Source of the DNA: Castor canadensis
Lineage: Eukaryota > Chordata > Mammalia > Rodentia > Castoridae
Length of the DNA: 64,000 nt
Direction: 5' to 3'
Assembly (NCBI RefSeq): GCF_047511655.1
Contig: NC_133395.1
Span: 68,481,910-68,545,909, forward strand
Position 1 is the stretch's first letter, and every line of letters starts with the position of its first letter. A program made the position numbers and the translations under genes. Below are positions 1 through 12,938 of the stretch, piece after piece. The notes under the pieces were generated by a model. The model was not told where the DNA came from, did no database searches, and saw nothing but the letters and a program-made list of their open reading frames with translations.

Positions 1-199
1 TGGAATGGCTATAGCCAGCCAATTACTGAACCAAAGAGAGATAAGACAATTATTTTTAAATGTTATGGAAAAGATACATAGATTGGATTCCTCCAGCATT
101 CCTTTCAGATATAAGATTTTATGATTCTAGTGTTGGATATTGCAAATCACAAAATTAACATTTCATTTGTACTTTATAAATTATAAATATTTATAAATA

Positions 200-380
200 T
201 TATCTCAGTGAAGCTTCACAGAAAGAAATAGATACTTCACAGATTAAGTAGATAGAAGTATTTGTCCCATTTTACACATGAGAAAACTGAGGTTCAGAAA
301 CATTATTTGGTCCAAGGACATATGTTTATGAAATAAAGGATCTAGTGCTTCAACCAAGTTGTTCTCATTTCTTATTCTAC
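200..380 (-). repeat. MIR, antisense
   Basis: 'cccattttacacatgagaaa actgagg' followed by 'ggtccaaggacatatg' is the antisense MIR core. Confidence 0.65.
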
Positions 381-1949
381 ATCAAGTTTTCTTTCACTTT
401 ATCAGTTATGTGAAGTATTATAAGTTTCCATAAAAATACTGTATAATCAAAAATGACATTAAATTGTTTTTGCCATCACCAATATCTTAATGAATTTTTT
501 TAAATCAGTGAAAATGCAGCTGTATTGCTATTTGCCAGGTCTATATAATTCCACCCAAGAATTTTGATGGGATCTTTGAGACTTATAGGATTTCTTTATT
601 ATTTCATTTGATTCCATGCAGGAATCTGTCTTTCTGCTTATTTGTACAGAAATGTTCTATGATATATACCTAGCAGTACATATTTCATTGCCTCCAGACT
701 TCTAGGACTAAAGCCAGAGATCCCTGAGTGAAATTTTGCATGGAAATAAGAATATTACAAAAGCAGATGAAGGAAGCTTTGCACAAAATATTTCTGAAAT
801 AAAAAGTTAGCAGGTAAACTCTGTTCTAGCAACCGTCAAAATAGACAAAGCAGAGACTAGTTCTTTAGGTTGTTGGAACTTGAGACTGTCTATTAGGGAA
901 AAGACTTTAAAAGCCAGACAAATGTCCTGCTATCCTCTTGAGAGTTACATTAGATTATCAGAATGGTTACAGCACTGAACTACACTCTGGAGAGAGAGGA
1001 GGAGAGACAAGAAGACAGCATCTTCTAGCTCCAGATTATGCCCTTTGACATAAAAATATAATCCAAATTAACAAGAGCAAAATTGGATCCAGCTTTCCTG
1101 GAATCTAACCAGACCATGTTAGCCTTCCTAGCAGTGAAATCTAAGTCATCTAACAACCTACTTTGTTGTCAGACCAAATTTTCATCCCTAAAGTAGAAAT
1201 GGCTACATACTGAATTCTATGGAACTCCCCTTGGGGACTCCCATAAGGAAAGAATGGGGTGACTGTGTTAAGATGATTATAGGAGTATAGTCCCCCCCTA
1301 TTTCAATTTCATATTGGAATTTTTATAAAGTTTCACTTAAATGTATTATACAAATTTAGGGAGAAAATGCTTGAAAACACTCCAATAAATGATACAAATC
1401 TGTGATCTTAAGGCCAGAGTACTTATAAGACATAGCAAGCAGAACAGTGGCATGATCTCTGCCTCCTTTCCATGAAGATGGAATCTAGCTTTGGATCTGT
1501 GTCTGTCACTTTCTAGCTATCTGACATGTAACCTACCTGATCCTCAGTTTTTCATCTGTAGCTAATGATTAAAAATTCCCCCTTTATGCAATTATTATAA
1601 CAATATCCTGAACTACTAATGCCAGCATCCATCAACATGGCTTCTTTAGACATGTGGGTTCAGTAGTTGCTGGTGCCCCAAACACCCCTGTACACCTGTA
1701 TCAGCTGCTGTGTACCTTCATGAACTATGCATGCCTCATTCAGTCTCATGCTGCCTCATCTACCATCAGTACCTCCTGCAGATGGGAAGAAGAGACTTCA
1801 TAGAAGTCCAAGAATTTCCATTTGTCATTCTTCTAGGTAACAATGAGGTGATGTGTACCAGTCCAAGTTAAGGACTTTGCATGCATTATTTCAATGAATC
1901 CTCACTATAATTTTGAGTTCGGTATTAATCTCTTCTTTCTGAATCTGTT
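381..1949. other. Intergenic, otherwise featureless
   Basis: AT-rich, with no coding region, tRNA or clear repeat except the MIR at 1,480-1,580. A short C-run lies at 1,291-1,298. Confidence 0.4.
1480..1580 (+). repeat. MIR
   Basis: 'ctttctagctatctgacatg' and 'tcctcagtttttcatctgta' match the MIR core. Confidence 0.55.
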
Positions 1950-2290
1950 TTCTGTTCCTATAACAAAATAGGTAGGAAATATAAGGAATAAAAGTGTATT
2001 CTGCTTACAGTTCTGGAAGTCCAAGAGCATGGATCCAGCATCTGCCACCTGCTGAGGGCTTTAGGTGGCATCATAACATGGTGGAAGGCATCACATGGTG
2101 AGACCAAGCAAGCAAGCCAGCTCAGGTCTCTCTTCCTTTTCTTATAAAACCACTAATATCATCCCAGGGGCCCCATCATCATGACCTCATCTGATCCTAT
2201 TTACCTCTCAAAGGTCCCACCCCCAAATACCATAAGCACATGAATTTGAGGATTAAGTTTCCAGCACAGGAATTTTTGGACACATTCAAA
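1950..2290 (-). repeat. MaLR-like or related old mammalian LTR
   Basis: 'ctgttcctataacaaaatag', 'cttacagttctggaagtcc', 'cataacatggtggaaggcat' and 'cacattcaaacca' follow the familiar mammal-wide order in antisense. Family name uncertain. The 83-codon minus-strand open frame inside it is not a gene. Confidence 0.5.
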
Positions 2291-2462
2291 CCATATTTCA
2301 TATTTTGTATGCAAATGAAAAAGTGAAGCTCACTTTTCCAAGGATCACTCCACTTATAAGTGAGAGAACTGGTGTTTGGGTTTCTAGTCCCAATATTTAG
2401 CTCTTGACTGATGTTCCAAAAAAGGACTGACTTTTCTAAGTCCTTCAAAATGAAATCTTTCC

Positions 2463-2640
2463 TCTAGTAGCTCATGCTTCTTTCAGGAGGCAAAGATCAG
2501 AAGGATCATAGTTCATGAGACCCTATCTCAAAAGTGCCCAACACAACAAAAGGACTGGTGGAATGGCTCAAGTGGTAGAATGCCTGCCTAGAACTCCCTG
2601 AGTTCAAACCCCACTACCACACAAATACACACACACAAAA
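2463..2640 (+). repeat. B1-like/ID-like fusion SINE
   Basis: 'gcaaagatcagaaggatcat', then 'ggactggtggaatggctcaa', 'gagttcaaaccccactacca' and a (CA)n tail. Confidence 0.8.
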
Positions 2641-3179
2641 TGAATACCTTTCAATTTGAACTCATCTAAATGTCTCAGTAAATATTGTATAAATCTGTAG
2701 GATTATGTTAAAACAATAGAATCTACTGATCTTATAGCATAAAGAATTCCAGCTGCACAGAATGTCTTACATCTACACTGTGTATGTGGAAACCAGGTAT
2801 TGTTAGAAATAACCTATTGTTAGGAAAGAATATTGTTAGGAACCCTGTTGTGACCATTGGGATCACCCACTCCAGACCAAGGGAGTCAAAGGAAATACCT
2901 CTAATTGAGATGATTTTGCATTTTCTTGAAAAGTAATAGAAGATGGATATTTTATAAGGAAAACCACTAAGATTTTGATGGGATTACATTGAATTAATAG
3001 GTCAATTTTGGCTAGTATGGACATTTTAATGATATTAATTCTTCTACCCCATAAGCATAGGCTTTCTTTCTATTTATCTGTGTCTTTAACTTTATTTATC
3101 TTATCATCAGTATTTTAATAATTTTCAATGTACTCATCTTTCACCTCTTTGGTTTATTGTAAAAATGTTTTGTTTGTTT

Positions 3180-3262
3180 TTTGGTGATTCTAGGGGTTGA
3201 ATTCAGGGCCTTACACTTGGTCAGCAGGCATTCTACCACTTCAGCTATACCACCAGCCCAAC
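3180..3262 (-). repeat. ID-like SINE, antisense
   Basis: 'ggggttgaattcagggcctt' and 'cattctaccacttcagctat'. The 60-codon frame across it is a by-product. Confidence 0.75.
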
Positions 3263-4102
3263 AGTGTATATTTAAACAGCCAAGTCATATAATCCAGAAA
3301 ATAAGTTATGGAAATAATCAAAATGCAATTTCTAGAATCCAACCAAACTGTCCAGATACCTAGAAGAGAAGCAAATCAGACGTTAGTAACCTAAACTATC
3401 CTAAAATTAATTTAATGGAAGTAATTTTTCAAATAAAGTGAAAATTGTCTGCATGTGCATAGCTTACAGCCTCTTAAGAAAACCATGCAGAAAAGGCAAG
3501 GACAACTTTCCCAGAAATAAATCAAAGGTCTGCCAAAGACATTCAAAGCTGAAATGTGGGACAGAGGAATGAGGTTAAAGGAGAAGCAGAAAAATAGAAT
3601 GGTTTCTGTCAGGCACCATAGCTATTGTAAATATATTTGACCTAGGGAATTTAAGAACTATTACAGAAACACAACACTTAAAATATCACATCCTATTCAA
3701 GGGACCTGCAGTTTCAAATAAAGCAATTAAATGCTTTGCATAACAAAATATTTCTGTAATGTGGCCTAAAAGGACAAATAATAATCATATTACTGTTTCC
3801 TTCCACTTTCACAGGTCACCACACCTCTCTTGCAAACTGTTTGGCAAATGTTATAGTAACTGCAAATGAGGTTTAGGGCTCTGGGTCTCAGTAATCTCCA
3901 TAAGTCACTGAAAATCGTGACATAATTATCAGAAATACAGGAAAGAGCAATACTGACGTTTTTAACAGAAAAATATTATAAACAAAAGACAAGCTCAGAT
4001 TATTCGGGCAGTGAAACTACTACAGTATGGTACTGTCATGATGGGTATACCTCATACTTGTCCAAAACCATAGGCTGTATAGTACCAAGAGTGAACCATA
4101 GG

Positions 4103-4185
4103 CTGAGGACATGGCTCAGTAGTGACGTATTTGCTTAGCATTTATAAAGCCCTGAGTTTGGTCTCCAGCACCATTTTAAAAAAGA
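4103..4185 (+). repeat. ID-like SINE
   Basis: 'gctgaggacatggctcagta' and 'gccctgagtttggtctccag' with an A-tail. Confidence 0.7.
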
Positions 4186-4696
4186 ATAAACCCTAAGTGC
4201 ACATTAGTGATAATGTTCATCAATTTTAACAGAAGTAGGGGACTTCGACAGTGGGGGAAGCAGTGCATACGTAAGGGTAGAAGGTACACAGGAACTCAGT
4301 ATTATCTGGTCAATTTCAATGTGAACCTAATCCTGTTCTTGAAAAGTAGTTTTTTAAAGAGGAAGACTAGCCTGTGGATAGCTGTTAGAGGCTGACAGAC
4401 CCATGCAAGTCCAGAGACAACATCTTAAAGTAATAGAAGATGAGCAAACCAAACGCCACAGCTCCACCCTGCTGCATTCTAATTACTTACTCCATCATGC
4501 CAAAATAGCCACTTAATATTTATGCCTCCTTTACTTGAGTTGTTTCTGCTGAACTGTCTACTTTTAAATATATATTATGAGTATGTCTATTATTAAAAAG
4601 AGATATTTTCAAAAACAGGTAACTGTTACTGGCGTTCACCTTATACAAATTAGTCTATAGTTATTTTCCTTTTCTAATAGAGATTAGCATGGGTAG

Positions 4697-4782
4697 GGCT
4701 GGAGCATGGCTCAAGTGGTAGAGCATCCGCCTAGAAGTGTAAGCCCCTGAGTTCAAATCAGTACCACCAAAGCAAAAAGATT
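4697..4782 (+). repeat. ID-like SINE
   Basis: 'ggctggagcatggctcaagt', 'gtagagcatccgcctagaag' and 'gagttcaaatcag'. Confidence 0.8.
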
Positions 4783-5144
4783 AGCATGGCAGACTATGAT
4801 GGGTACATGAATAATCATTATGTTATTATCTACTTTTGTTATCTGTTTAAAATTCTGATACAAAAGTGATTTTATTATAAGTCTCAACCAAAATGTGAAG
4901 GTAAACTTATTTTCCAGAATCCATGGGAGGCTGGTTCTAGGATCGCTTTCAGACACCAAATTCCTCAGATGTTCAATTCCTTATACAAAATGGTGCAGCA
5001 TTTGCATATAACTTACACATGTACTTCTATATACTTCAGATCATATCTAGATCACTTATAGCACCTAATAAAATATAAATGCTATTAAATAATTCTCATG
5101 CTATGTTGTTGATGGTATAAAGACAAGGAAAACAAACTGTACAT

Positions 5145-5243
5145 GTTCAGTACAGGTGTAATTTTTTTCTGAAAATTTTTGATCTGTGGTTGGTTGAATC
5201 CATGAATATAGAAACTACGGCATGGAGGACAACTATACCTGCT
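5145..5243 (-). repeat. MER2/Tigger-like end fragment
   Basis: 'ttttgatctgtggttggttg', 'aatccatgaatatagaaact' and 'gaggacaactatacctg' resemble the terminal part of a Tigger-type DNA element. Confidence 0.5.
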
Positions 5244-5359
5244 TAATATGCCAATAACTCCCTATGAGGTAATTTGATGGCAACAGATTGTGTTATTATA
5301 GTCAATGAAAAATATTCTGTATTCTATACCACCATCGATTAAACATATAGACTAGTACT

Positions 5360-5737
5360 TAAGAACATGAGTTTGGAAATCACACTGGCTTGTGTTGTAT
5401 CACACTTACCTCTGAGCTGTTGTAACTGAAAAAGTTACTTATTCTGCTTAAGCTCTAATCTCTCCACCATGAAACAGGAATAATATCACAAAAAAGTCAT
5501 GTGAGAATTTTTTTGTGTGTGGTACTTGGGTTTGAACTCGGGGCCTCACACTTGCTAGGCAGGCGCTCTTCCAGTTGAGCCACTCCACCAGCCTGTGAGA
5601 ATTTTGAATGACATAAAATGTTTAACTTATGGAAAAAATATTATTTGAAGCAAATAAATAAATAAAATATGTAAAGTCATAGCATAATGTCTGGCTCATA
5701 ATAAGCACTCAATAGATGTTAGCTATTATTAATATTC
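5360..5737 (+). repeat. MIR interrupted by an ID-like SINE
   Basis: The left part (cacactggcttgtg, gagctgttgtaactg) runs to 5,499. After the SINE at 5,512-5,593 it resumes with 'gcataatgtctggctcataa taagcactcaatag'. Confidence 0.6.
5512..5593 (-). repeat. ID-like SINE, antisense, 12-bp target duplication
   Basis: 'gggtttgaactcggggcctc' and 'cttccagttgagccactcca'. A perfect 12-bp duplication (5,500-5,511 and 5,594-5,605) brackets it. It interrupts a MIR. Confidence 0.9.
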
Positions 5738-5859
5738 CAAGTTCTTCATTAATCCTTCAAAATTAAAAAAACCAGGAAAACCAATAGAGAGGTCAAATCT
5801 ACAGACAGGGAAAGATCTCAGAGATTCACAATCAGGGATTAAAAATCATGTCACTATTT

Positions 5860-5935
5860 GTTTTGGCAGTGCCGGGTCTTGAACTCAGGGCCTCATGCTT
5901 GCTAAGCAGGTGCTCTGCCACTTGCCAGCCCCCAT
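5860..5935 (-). repeat. ID-like SINE, antisense
   Basis: 'gtgccgggtcttgaactcag' and 'cttgctaagcaggtgctctg'. Confidence 0.75.
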
Positions 5936-6339
5936 CTCACTATTCTAGTGTACTTATAAGATAAATATTTAGAATTTATGAAAAACTTACAAAAATAAAT
6001 TATAAAACTCATTAGTTGCCTTTTATCCTAAAGAAAGTGTTGCCATTGGATCAACCAGTTTTCAAATTGGCTTTGGCTTTTACTTCCCACCAAGTCTTCA
6101 GCATCAACTCTGCCCCCGTGCCTACCCGTGGATGTACAGATCATCTGGACACTCTCCCATCATTCTTCCATGGGTGTGTGGATTGCTTGTCAAGGCACTC
6201 TGCACCATCTCCCAGATCTCCCTATTAAATTTCAGGCTAGTCTACTGGCCCATCTCTTGCCTCAACCACGATTCCAACTTCATGCTTCCTAAGCTTCTAG
6301 TCTTTTTCATTCATTTCCCACCAAGATAGCTTTTTGTTG

Positions 6340-6666
6340 TTGTTGTGTTGTGTTGTTTTGTTTGGAAACTTAGAGCCTCACACTTGCTAGCCTCACACTG
6401 CTGGAGCCATGCATCCAGCTTTTTTTGATTTTGGTTATTTTCAAGATTGAGTCTCATATTTATTCCCAGGCTGGCCTAAAGTGCAATCCTCCTATTTTTA
6501 CTTCCCATGTAGCAGAGATGATAGGTATGTACCTTAACTCCCAGCTTTTATTGGTTGAGATAAGATCTTAACAACTTTTTGCCCTGGCTGACTTTGAACC
6601 ATGATCCTCCCTATCTCCACCACCCCAGTTGCTGAGATTACAAGCATGAGCCACCATACCCAGCTA
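6340..6666 (-). repeat. Composite SINE, antisense
   Basis: An ID-like piece (6,360-6,420) and two B1-like pieces, the last ending 'gctgagattacaagcatgag ccaccataccc'. Confidence 0.65.
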
Positions 6667-6847
6667 AACTGCTGGTTTTCATGTTCTACAGCATCCTAAA
6701 AAACTTATGAATAATCCTAGCTTGGGAATTGGGTGCAAGATGGGTGAAGCACAAGCAAGAATGTCAAAGATTCTATTGTTCTTACCTAACAGTATTTTTT
6801 TGTAGTTAATTGCTTCTCAACTTTCATCAATTTCAAGAGCCCTAGTG

Positions 6848-7180
6848 CATTGGCGTGTTAGTGCACACCTATAATCCTGGGTACTCTGGTGGTGAAGATG
6901 GGGAGAATGAAGTTGAAGGCCAGCCAGAGCAGTAAGGTTTTAAGATTCCCATCTCAACCAATAAATTGGGCATGACAGCATGCTTCTGTAATCCCAACTA
7001 TACCTCCCATCAGTAGGAGGATCAAGATTCATGGCTGGCCCTGGCAAAAAAGCACAAAACCCTACTTGAAGAGTAATCTAAAGCAGAAAGGGCTCAGATG
7101 TAGCTCAAGTGATAGAGTACTTGCCTAGCAAGCAGGAAATCCTATGTTCAAATTCTAGTACTGCCAAAAAAAAAAAAATT
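6848..7180 (+). repeat. Composite SINE: two B1-like units and one ID-like unit
   Basis: 'gtgcacacctataatcctgg', then 'gcatgcttctgtaatcccaa', then 'gctcagatgtagctcaagtg' with 'gttcaaattctagtactgcc' and an A-run. Confidence 0.75.
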
Positions 7181-7263
7181 TTTTCAAGAGCCTTGAAGTA
7201 GTTGCTTTTGACAATTTTATTTATTTATTGTTGTATTATTACATGTTGTAAAAACATAATCAA

Positions 7264-7392
7264 AACTGGGTGCATGGTGCATGCCTATAATCTCAGCATT
7301 TGGGAGGCTAAGGCAGGAGGATCTTGATCTGGAGGCCTGCCTGAACTACAAAGGGTCTTCTGGCTTTATAGCTGAAAAGAAAAAGAAGAGAG
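7264..7392 (+). repeat. B1-like SINE
   Basis: 'ctgggtgcatggtgcatgcc', 'tttgggaggctaaggcagga' and an AG-rich tail. The 78-codon frame over it is a by-product. Confidence 0.8.
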
Positions 7393-9407
7393 AAGAAAAC
7401 ACAATCAGAACATACAATGTTTTATCACAGAAGATAAATTGTACAATGTGTTTAAATTGTCTGATAGCCATTATTAGCATTTTGTTTCATGTGTCACAGA
7501 AAATATATGTAACATAAAATGTTCACCTAATCAACAATAACTTATTGACCCTTTCTATACCATGAGGAGTTATAGTCCCTAATACTTAAATTGTTTAAAT
7601 TCTTCAAGAAACAAGAGTTCTTTCTGAAAGCTTAATTCATGACTCAGAAACTCTCTTTCATCTCAAAAACATTTCCTTTCTGAAGGATAACTAGCATCAT
7701 TTTTCTTTAAAGCAGGGTTTCAGAAATGCACTTTTAATGAGATTATATGATGGTTGGATGAGATTAAAAAGTCTCTGGACATAATCATAAGAAATCAGGT
7801 TGAGACTCAAAAAAGCCCAAACTGTGTAGAACCCAGTTACCAAAAATATTGTGCTCTGCTGGAGATGTCCTCTCCCAGACAAGTGTTAAAAATGAACTCA
7901 CTGTGATCAAGTACAAGCCTGTGTATACCCACTCAGAGTGCACTAAATGGCAGCTCAGACAATCCTTTTATTTTCCTATGCTGTTGTAAATCCTGATCCG
8001 TAAAACTAATCACAAGATTGTCAACAAAAATTCACTAAGAAAGAATTTAAAACCCCTGCCCTCAAAAGGAGGCTTTACTTCAAAAAGCATTTATATTCAG
8101 GTTAGGCACAGCCTTCCCTATAAAACAGAATTGTGCTGAGAAGGCACAATGAGAGAGACCAGCTTTTACAGAGGACGTTCCTGCCCAAGTTCACTCTTCA
8201 GTCCACTATATATATGAGGGATGCAAGCATGCAGAAAGTGCTCAGCCCTGATTGGCTGATTGTAGGTTGTAGTTCATTGGTCAGGTTGAGATGACAAAAT
8301 GGGAAATTCCAGAGGCTGTGAAAGAACCACAAGTTCCTGTGTGGTTCCTAAAGGAACAGAGGATAGTATGGCCCCCCAGTCAGGAAATGGTTCCCAGACT
8401 CCATTTTGAATTTAGGCCTAGTTAGCCATTGGGATCTTTCACAAAGGTTTAGTATTTCTTGAAGTTCACAAGATGACCCCAAAGACTAATTAAGGCAGCC
8501 TAAATTAATGCATTAGCTATACTCAACCGCATTCATTTTGAACATTGAATATATAACTTACAGTTTTTTCTTTGCATTGTTATAGTAATTGTGTTAGAAC
8601 TTAAGCACAGTTACCTGAAGGGCAACTAGAAGATGTAATAAGTTTTATATTTGAACTGTTTCCATATAATCACTCTAATCTTTAAATAAAGTAACATAAT
8701 CTTTAAATAAAGTAGCATAATTTACATGAATGCTATAATGATCTGCCAGAAAATTGGATGCTCTCAATAAAGTGACAGCCTGCAAGGAAAAGCAATACAG
8801 AGTGTACAGTTCTTTTTTGCCATAGAAGGAAGAGAAGCTGTCAAAATTTCAATACTTTCACAGGAACCAAGAAAAAAGGAATAATTTTTAAGGTTGCAGT
8901 TGCACCCTACATTCCCAATATAGTAAAATTGGTATTTAAAAGCATTGTCTTTTTTTTCAAATAAACATAGCAAGTCTCAAAATGGGTGAACAGATGCCAA
9001 GCAATAAACAGAAAACGTTCTTTCATGAAGAAAAAAATCCAGCACATTGCAATGAGGCCCTCTGCTGTAAATTTCTTGACATTACACCAAATAACCCCAT
9101 CTCCAGTGGTTTGCTGGGCCAATACTTCAACCTTTGAGGAAAGAATGATTTAAAGCCTTCTACAAAGTATAGTCATTTCCAAAATGTTTTAAAATTGAAG
9201 TGATTGATTCTGGGAAATGTTCAGAACATAATGCTTGAGCCACAAAAACTTCAGTAAATCCCTTAGTGACAGCATTATTTATTTAAGAACAGATTTTCAT
9301 TAGTTATTCAGTATGCCATTTAAATATCACCAAAAGAAGATTATAATCATACCAAATGGTTTCAACAATGACATTAGTCCACCCAATTCTATGGCCAATT
9401 TTTCTGA
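7393..9407. other. Intergenic, SINE-free
   Basis: 2 kb free of recognisable SINEs, a contrast with 5.5-7.4 kb. Holds only the 21-bp tandem pair. Possibly old unrecognised repeat or unique sequence. Confidence 0.4.
8677..8718 (+). repeat. 21-bp unit in tandem, two copies
   Basis: The unit starting AATCTTTAAATAAAGT occupies 8,677-8,697 and 8,698-8,718, with one difference. Confidence 0.9.
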
Positions 9408-9497
9408 GGCTATGTAGCCCCAGCCTCCCAAGTGCTAAGATTACAGGCCTGTGCCACTACACCCAGCTTGGTTTTTGTTTTTTGTTTTTTGTTTTTT
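9408..9497 (-). repeat. B1-like SINE fragment, antisense
   Basis: 'ccagcctcccaagtgctaag attacaggcctgtgccacta' and 'cacccagct'; followed by a (TTTTTG)n run. Confidence 0.75.
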
Positions 9498-9639
9498 TGA
9501 AGAAGAAACTCTTGTTTCTTTCTTAAGCAATTCTTCTTTCTTAGGCAATTCCTAATAAAGAAATAACTAGTATCTGCCCAATGATAAAATTATTTAACAT
9601 TCAGGAGCCTCTGGTTCTTGATATTTATAGAGGAGCTAG

Positions 9640-9775
9640 AAATACTGGCCTTGGAATCAGACAATCTTGCATTGCAATTCTGAACTCATTGTTATATATC
9701 TATGTCACTTTTAGCAAGTCAATTGTGCCTTGCAAATAGAAAGCATTTGATAACTACTTGTTGAATGAATAAATA
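9640..9775 (+). repeat. MIR
   Basis: 'ccttggaatcagacaatctt gc' and the tail 'aaagcatttgataactactt gttgaatgaa' match MIR order. Confidence 0.55.
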
Positions 9776-10654
9776 AATGCATCAACTCCACACAGTGCCC
9801 AGAAAATTTTAGCAAATACAGTATATCAATTTCTTTCTACTTAAAAAACTATTTGTTGCACATTTCTTAGGGGAACAATATTGGGCATAAAGGTAGGAGA
9901 GGATGCAAAAGTTTAAGCACAGTTGAGTTGCAAAAGAGGATTCTTTTTTGGTTGATGAAATTGGAAAAAGGTCTCTGGAACAAAAAAACACTGAAGGATG
10001 AAGGTCTGGAACATTATTATTAGAGCTGGGTGATGGGGAAGGTGATGCAGGCTGGAAGCACTTCATGCCGAGGGAACAACACACTATGCCAAGACCCAGC
10101 AATGAGAAAGTATAGAAAGTGTGCTGGGACATACTTCCCAGCAGCCCCATTGGCTTGTAGCATAGAATATTCATTGGAGACTGGACTGGAAGCAATTCAG
10201 AGTCCTATCACCACTTCAGTTAGTGATCCTGCCATGCTGAAAATGCTCACAAAATTCTCTTATTAGTGAAAGTTCACACAACCACCATTATAAATTACAT
10301 CTGACTTACTTTATGACAAGTCCTTTAACTGGTACAAAGAAATATGAGACTTAGAATACATTTCAATAAACTACAATTAAGCTACTTTAATTCCAGAGTT
10401 GGAAGGGAAGTATAACTTTTTTGAATACTTAGTTCTTTTACATAAAGACCATGTGAGTTTCCAGGTTTATAGTAAAGCCATTGATTGGGGGATTACAAGG
10501 GAAGGGAGCATCACAAGCTTGGGTTAACCACATAAATTTTCTGGTAAGTCATTAGGAGGGAAAATGTTCTCTGGGCAAATGTCAACAAAGATGGATGAGA
10601 AAATGGAAAAAAAATGCTATTCTTGTTGGTATAATACAAAAGAAGTGATAGCTG

Positions 10655-10775
10655 TGGACCAGATTTGATTTTCAAATTGGCCTCTGCCACTTGTCAGTAG
10701 TGTGACCCTGGGCAATTCATCTAACCTCTCTATGCCTTGGTTTCTGATTCTATAAAATGAGAAGGACGTTATAAT
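10655..10775 (+). repeat. MIR, clear
   Basis: 'cacttgtcagtagtgtgacc ctgggcaa' and 'aacctctctatgccttggtt tc' are textbook MIR core. Confidence 0.75.
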
Positions 10776-11154
10776 AATAAAATAAAACTTGCTAGTGATA
10801 TATTGCATTACTATCTGTCTGGGAGGATTTTTCCCTTACATTTTCACTCCACTGTCTTGGGGCCTGGTTATGTGATGTGTTTTGTCCAATTGAATGTGAC
10901 ATTTGTTACTTGTCTGTGTTATGAGAACAGCATGCCCCTATGGAGGCTGCTCTTTCAGCCTAGATTCTAGAGCCAAGAGGACACAGGAAACAGGGGTGCT
11001 GCTGACCTACAGCCTACATAAAGCATAAGTGACAAATTTTGTTCTTGTAAGTCACTGAGATTTGGGAACTTGTCCTCCTACAAAACCAAATAATACACTG
11101 TGCCATCCATCTTACATTTTTGTCATATATGTTGAATAAAATATTTCACACAAA

Positions 11155-11385
11155 GTGGAGTGAGTACACACATATAATCCTAGCATTCAAGAGGCTAAGG
11201 CAGAAAAATCCTGAGTTTGAGACCAGCCTAGGCATCATAGTGAGTTAAAGGCCAGCCTGAGTTATGTACTGACACCCTGTCTCAAAAACCAAGAGCTGCA
11301 GGATATAGCTCAATGACAAAGCACTTGCATATAGCATTTGCAAGGCCCTAGATTTGATCCCTAGATCTGCAAAAAAATGCTTTAA
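11155..11385 (+). repeat. B1-like/ID-like fusion SINE
   Basis: 'tcaagaggctaaggcagaaa', 'gagaccagcctaggcatcat' and 'ggatatagctcaatgacaaa'. Confidence 0.75.
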
Positions 11386-12631
11386 AGTACCTACCCATAT
11401 GTCGAACTAGCTCTTTTTCTTCCCATGGGTAAATGGACATCAGAAAATGTAGGAACAGAATGAGTGACGTGAGGGAGAATGGGAGTGCCCACTTTTAAAG
11501 CTGCCGTTTCCTCTCTTGCCACTCTGCCATAACCCTCAAGTCCAATGCCACTGCATTATTACCAGTATACCCAGTTCCTATCCCATCTCCTACTATACTT
11601 CATAAAACAAAATAATCCTACAATCCTAGGTTTTTGTTATTTGTGATATGAATTCCCATGAGAGTGTAGAAGAGGAAAAAATCTTAAACTGAAGCAACTT
11701 TTCATGCTCATGCTTGTCACAATTCTTCTGACCAATGTTCAAAACTGTTTAAGGTCAGAACTGTCCTGATTTGGGATAAATTTTATTTGAATCATTTGTG
11801 TAGCTAACATTTTACCAGCGCTTCCATGTAGAATCCTGTTTATACTTAAAACAGTCCATGAAAAGTATTTAAAAGTATAACTTAAAAGACAGACATTTCA
11901 CTTTAAGTAGTAGTAAATGATCTTTGACTCAATAGAAAAGTCACTACTCAGATGGCAGAGAGATGGCACCATGCTTCACAGTAAAGCAGGTAGATATAAT
12001 GGCTAAGGAGGTGGGCAAGACAATTTTTCGACCAGAAACAAGAACCTCTTTGTAATAAAAGGCTGCTGGAACTGTCTGAGGGAGGCATCCTGAAGGATGT
12101 TTGGCTTTGGACTCTGCCACATCAGCTCACCTAGATTTCCTTCATTTCCACCATGCTGGCCAGCTCTATTCTCACAGGTTGCCAGCCCCCACAGTGAGTC
12201 ACTTAAAGTCAACACCAGCCTCATGGGCCCTCATCTATGCTGCCCATCCCTAAACAGACCAGTTTAAGCTTGGGGTAGAAAAGGGATCCAATTTTCCTAT
12301 TAATGTCCATGTCCTGTGACTGCACTTGATAGCCTAGGGACATTAATGTCCAACTTTGTGGAGTTATCACTCCTATCCCCTTACCCACAAAAATAATTCC
12401 AGGCTTCTGATGAATCTTAGATGTTCTTTGGGTTCCAATGAGTATTCCAGTGCTGGCTACCATTGGGCTCCCAAGGGAGATCAGTGGAGTCTGGTTGAGG
12501 CTGCAAGAGGCTCAGCCATTGCCCAGACTTACATCTGAAAGTGGCTCAATGAGTTCTTCAATAGGGGGAATAACACTGCTACTCATATACCCAGTAGCTC
12601 GCTTGCAGCCTGTCGCAAAAGGTAACAGGTT

Positions 12632-12710
12632 TTCTTGCTGGTGCTGAGAATGGAACCTAGAGTCTTCTGCAAAGCAAGAGCTCTACCACTGAGCTTCATT
12701 CCCAGCTCTA
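12632..12710 (-). repeat. ID-like SINE, antisense
   Basis: 'gagaatggaacctagagtct' and 'gagctctaccactgagcttc'. Confidence 0.7.
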
Positions 12711-12825
12711 GCTTACATTTTAGGAGTACCACCCTAAAAGGTATGCCACTATATGTTTGGAGTATGTTGTAGTGATCTTCTTCCTCCGCTCTTGTTACCT
12801 TGTTACATTCCTCTTGATAAACGTT

Positions 12826-12907
12826 TATTTGGAGCAGGGTCTTGCTAAGTAGTCTCTGCTCTCTGAAAATTGGGATTACAGACATGTTGCCACCATGCTG
12901 TGCCTGA
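12826..12907 (-). repeat. B1-like SINE fragment, antisense
   Basis: 'gagcagggtcttgctaagta' and 'ttgggattacagacatgttg' then 'ccaccatgctgtgcctg'. Confidence 0.6.
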
Positions 12908-12938
12908 TAAACATTCTCTTAGTAAATGATCTTAAACT

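Larger units (their letters stand above)
2641..5144. other. Intergenic, little beyond SINEs
   Basis: Apart from the three listed ID-like units I see no supported element. Frames of 60-68 codons have no recognised homology. Confidence 0.4.
9776..12631. other. Intergenic, mostly unassigned
   Basis: Only the MIR at 10.7 kb and the fusion SINE at 11.2 kb are clear. The 128-codon minus frame at 9,809-10,195 has no recognisable domain and is crossed by the opposite frame at 10,030-10,266. Confidence 0.4.

Noticed and set aside
9809-10195. 128-codon minus-strand frame
   Set aside because: No recognisable domain, no splice or promoter context, low-complexity Ser/Pro stretch and overlap with an opposite frame. 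Probably chance.
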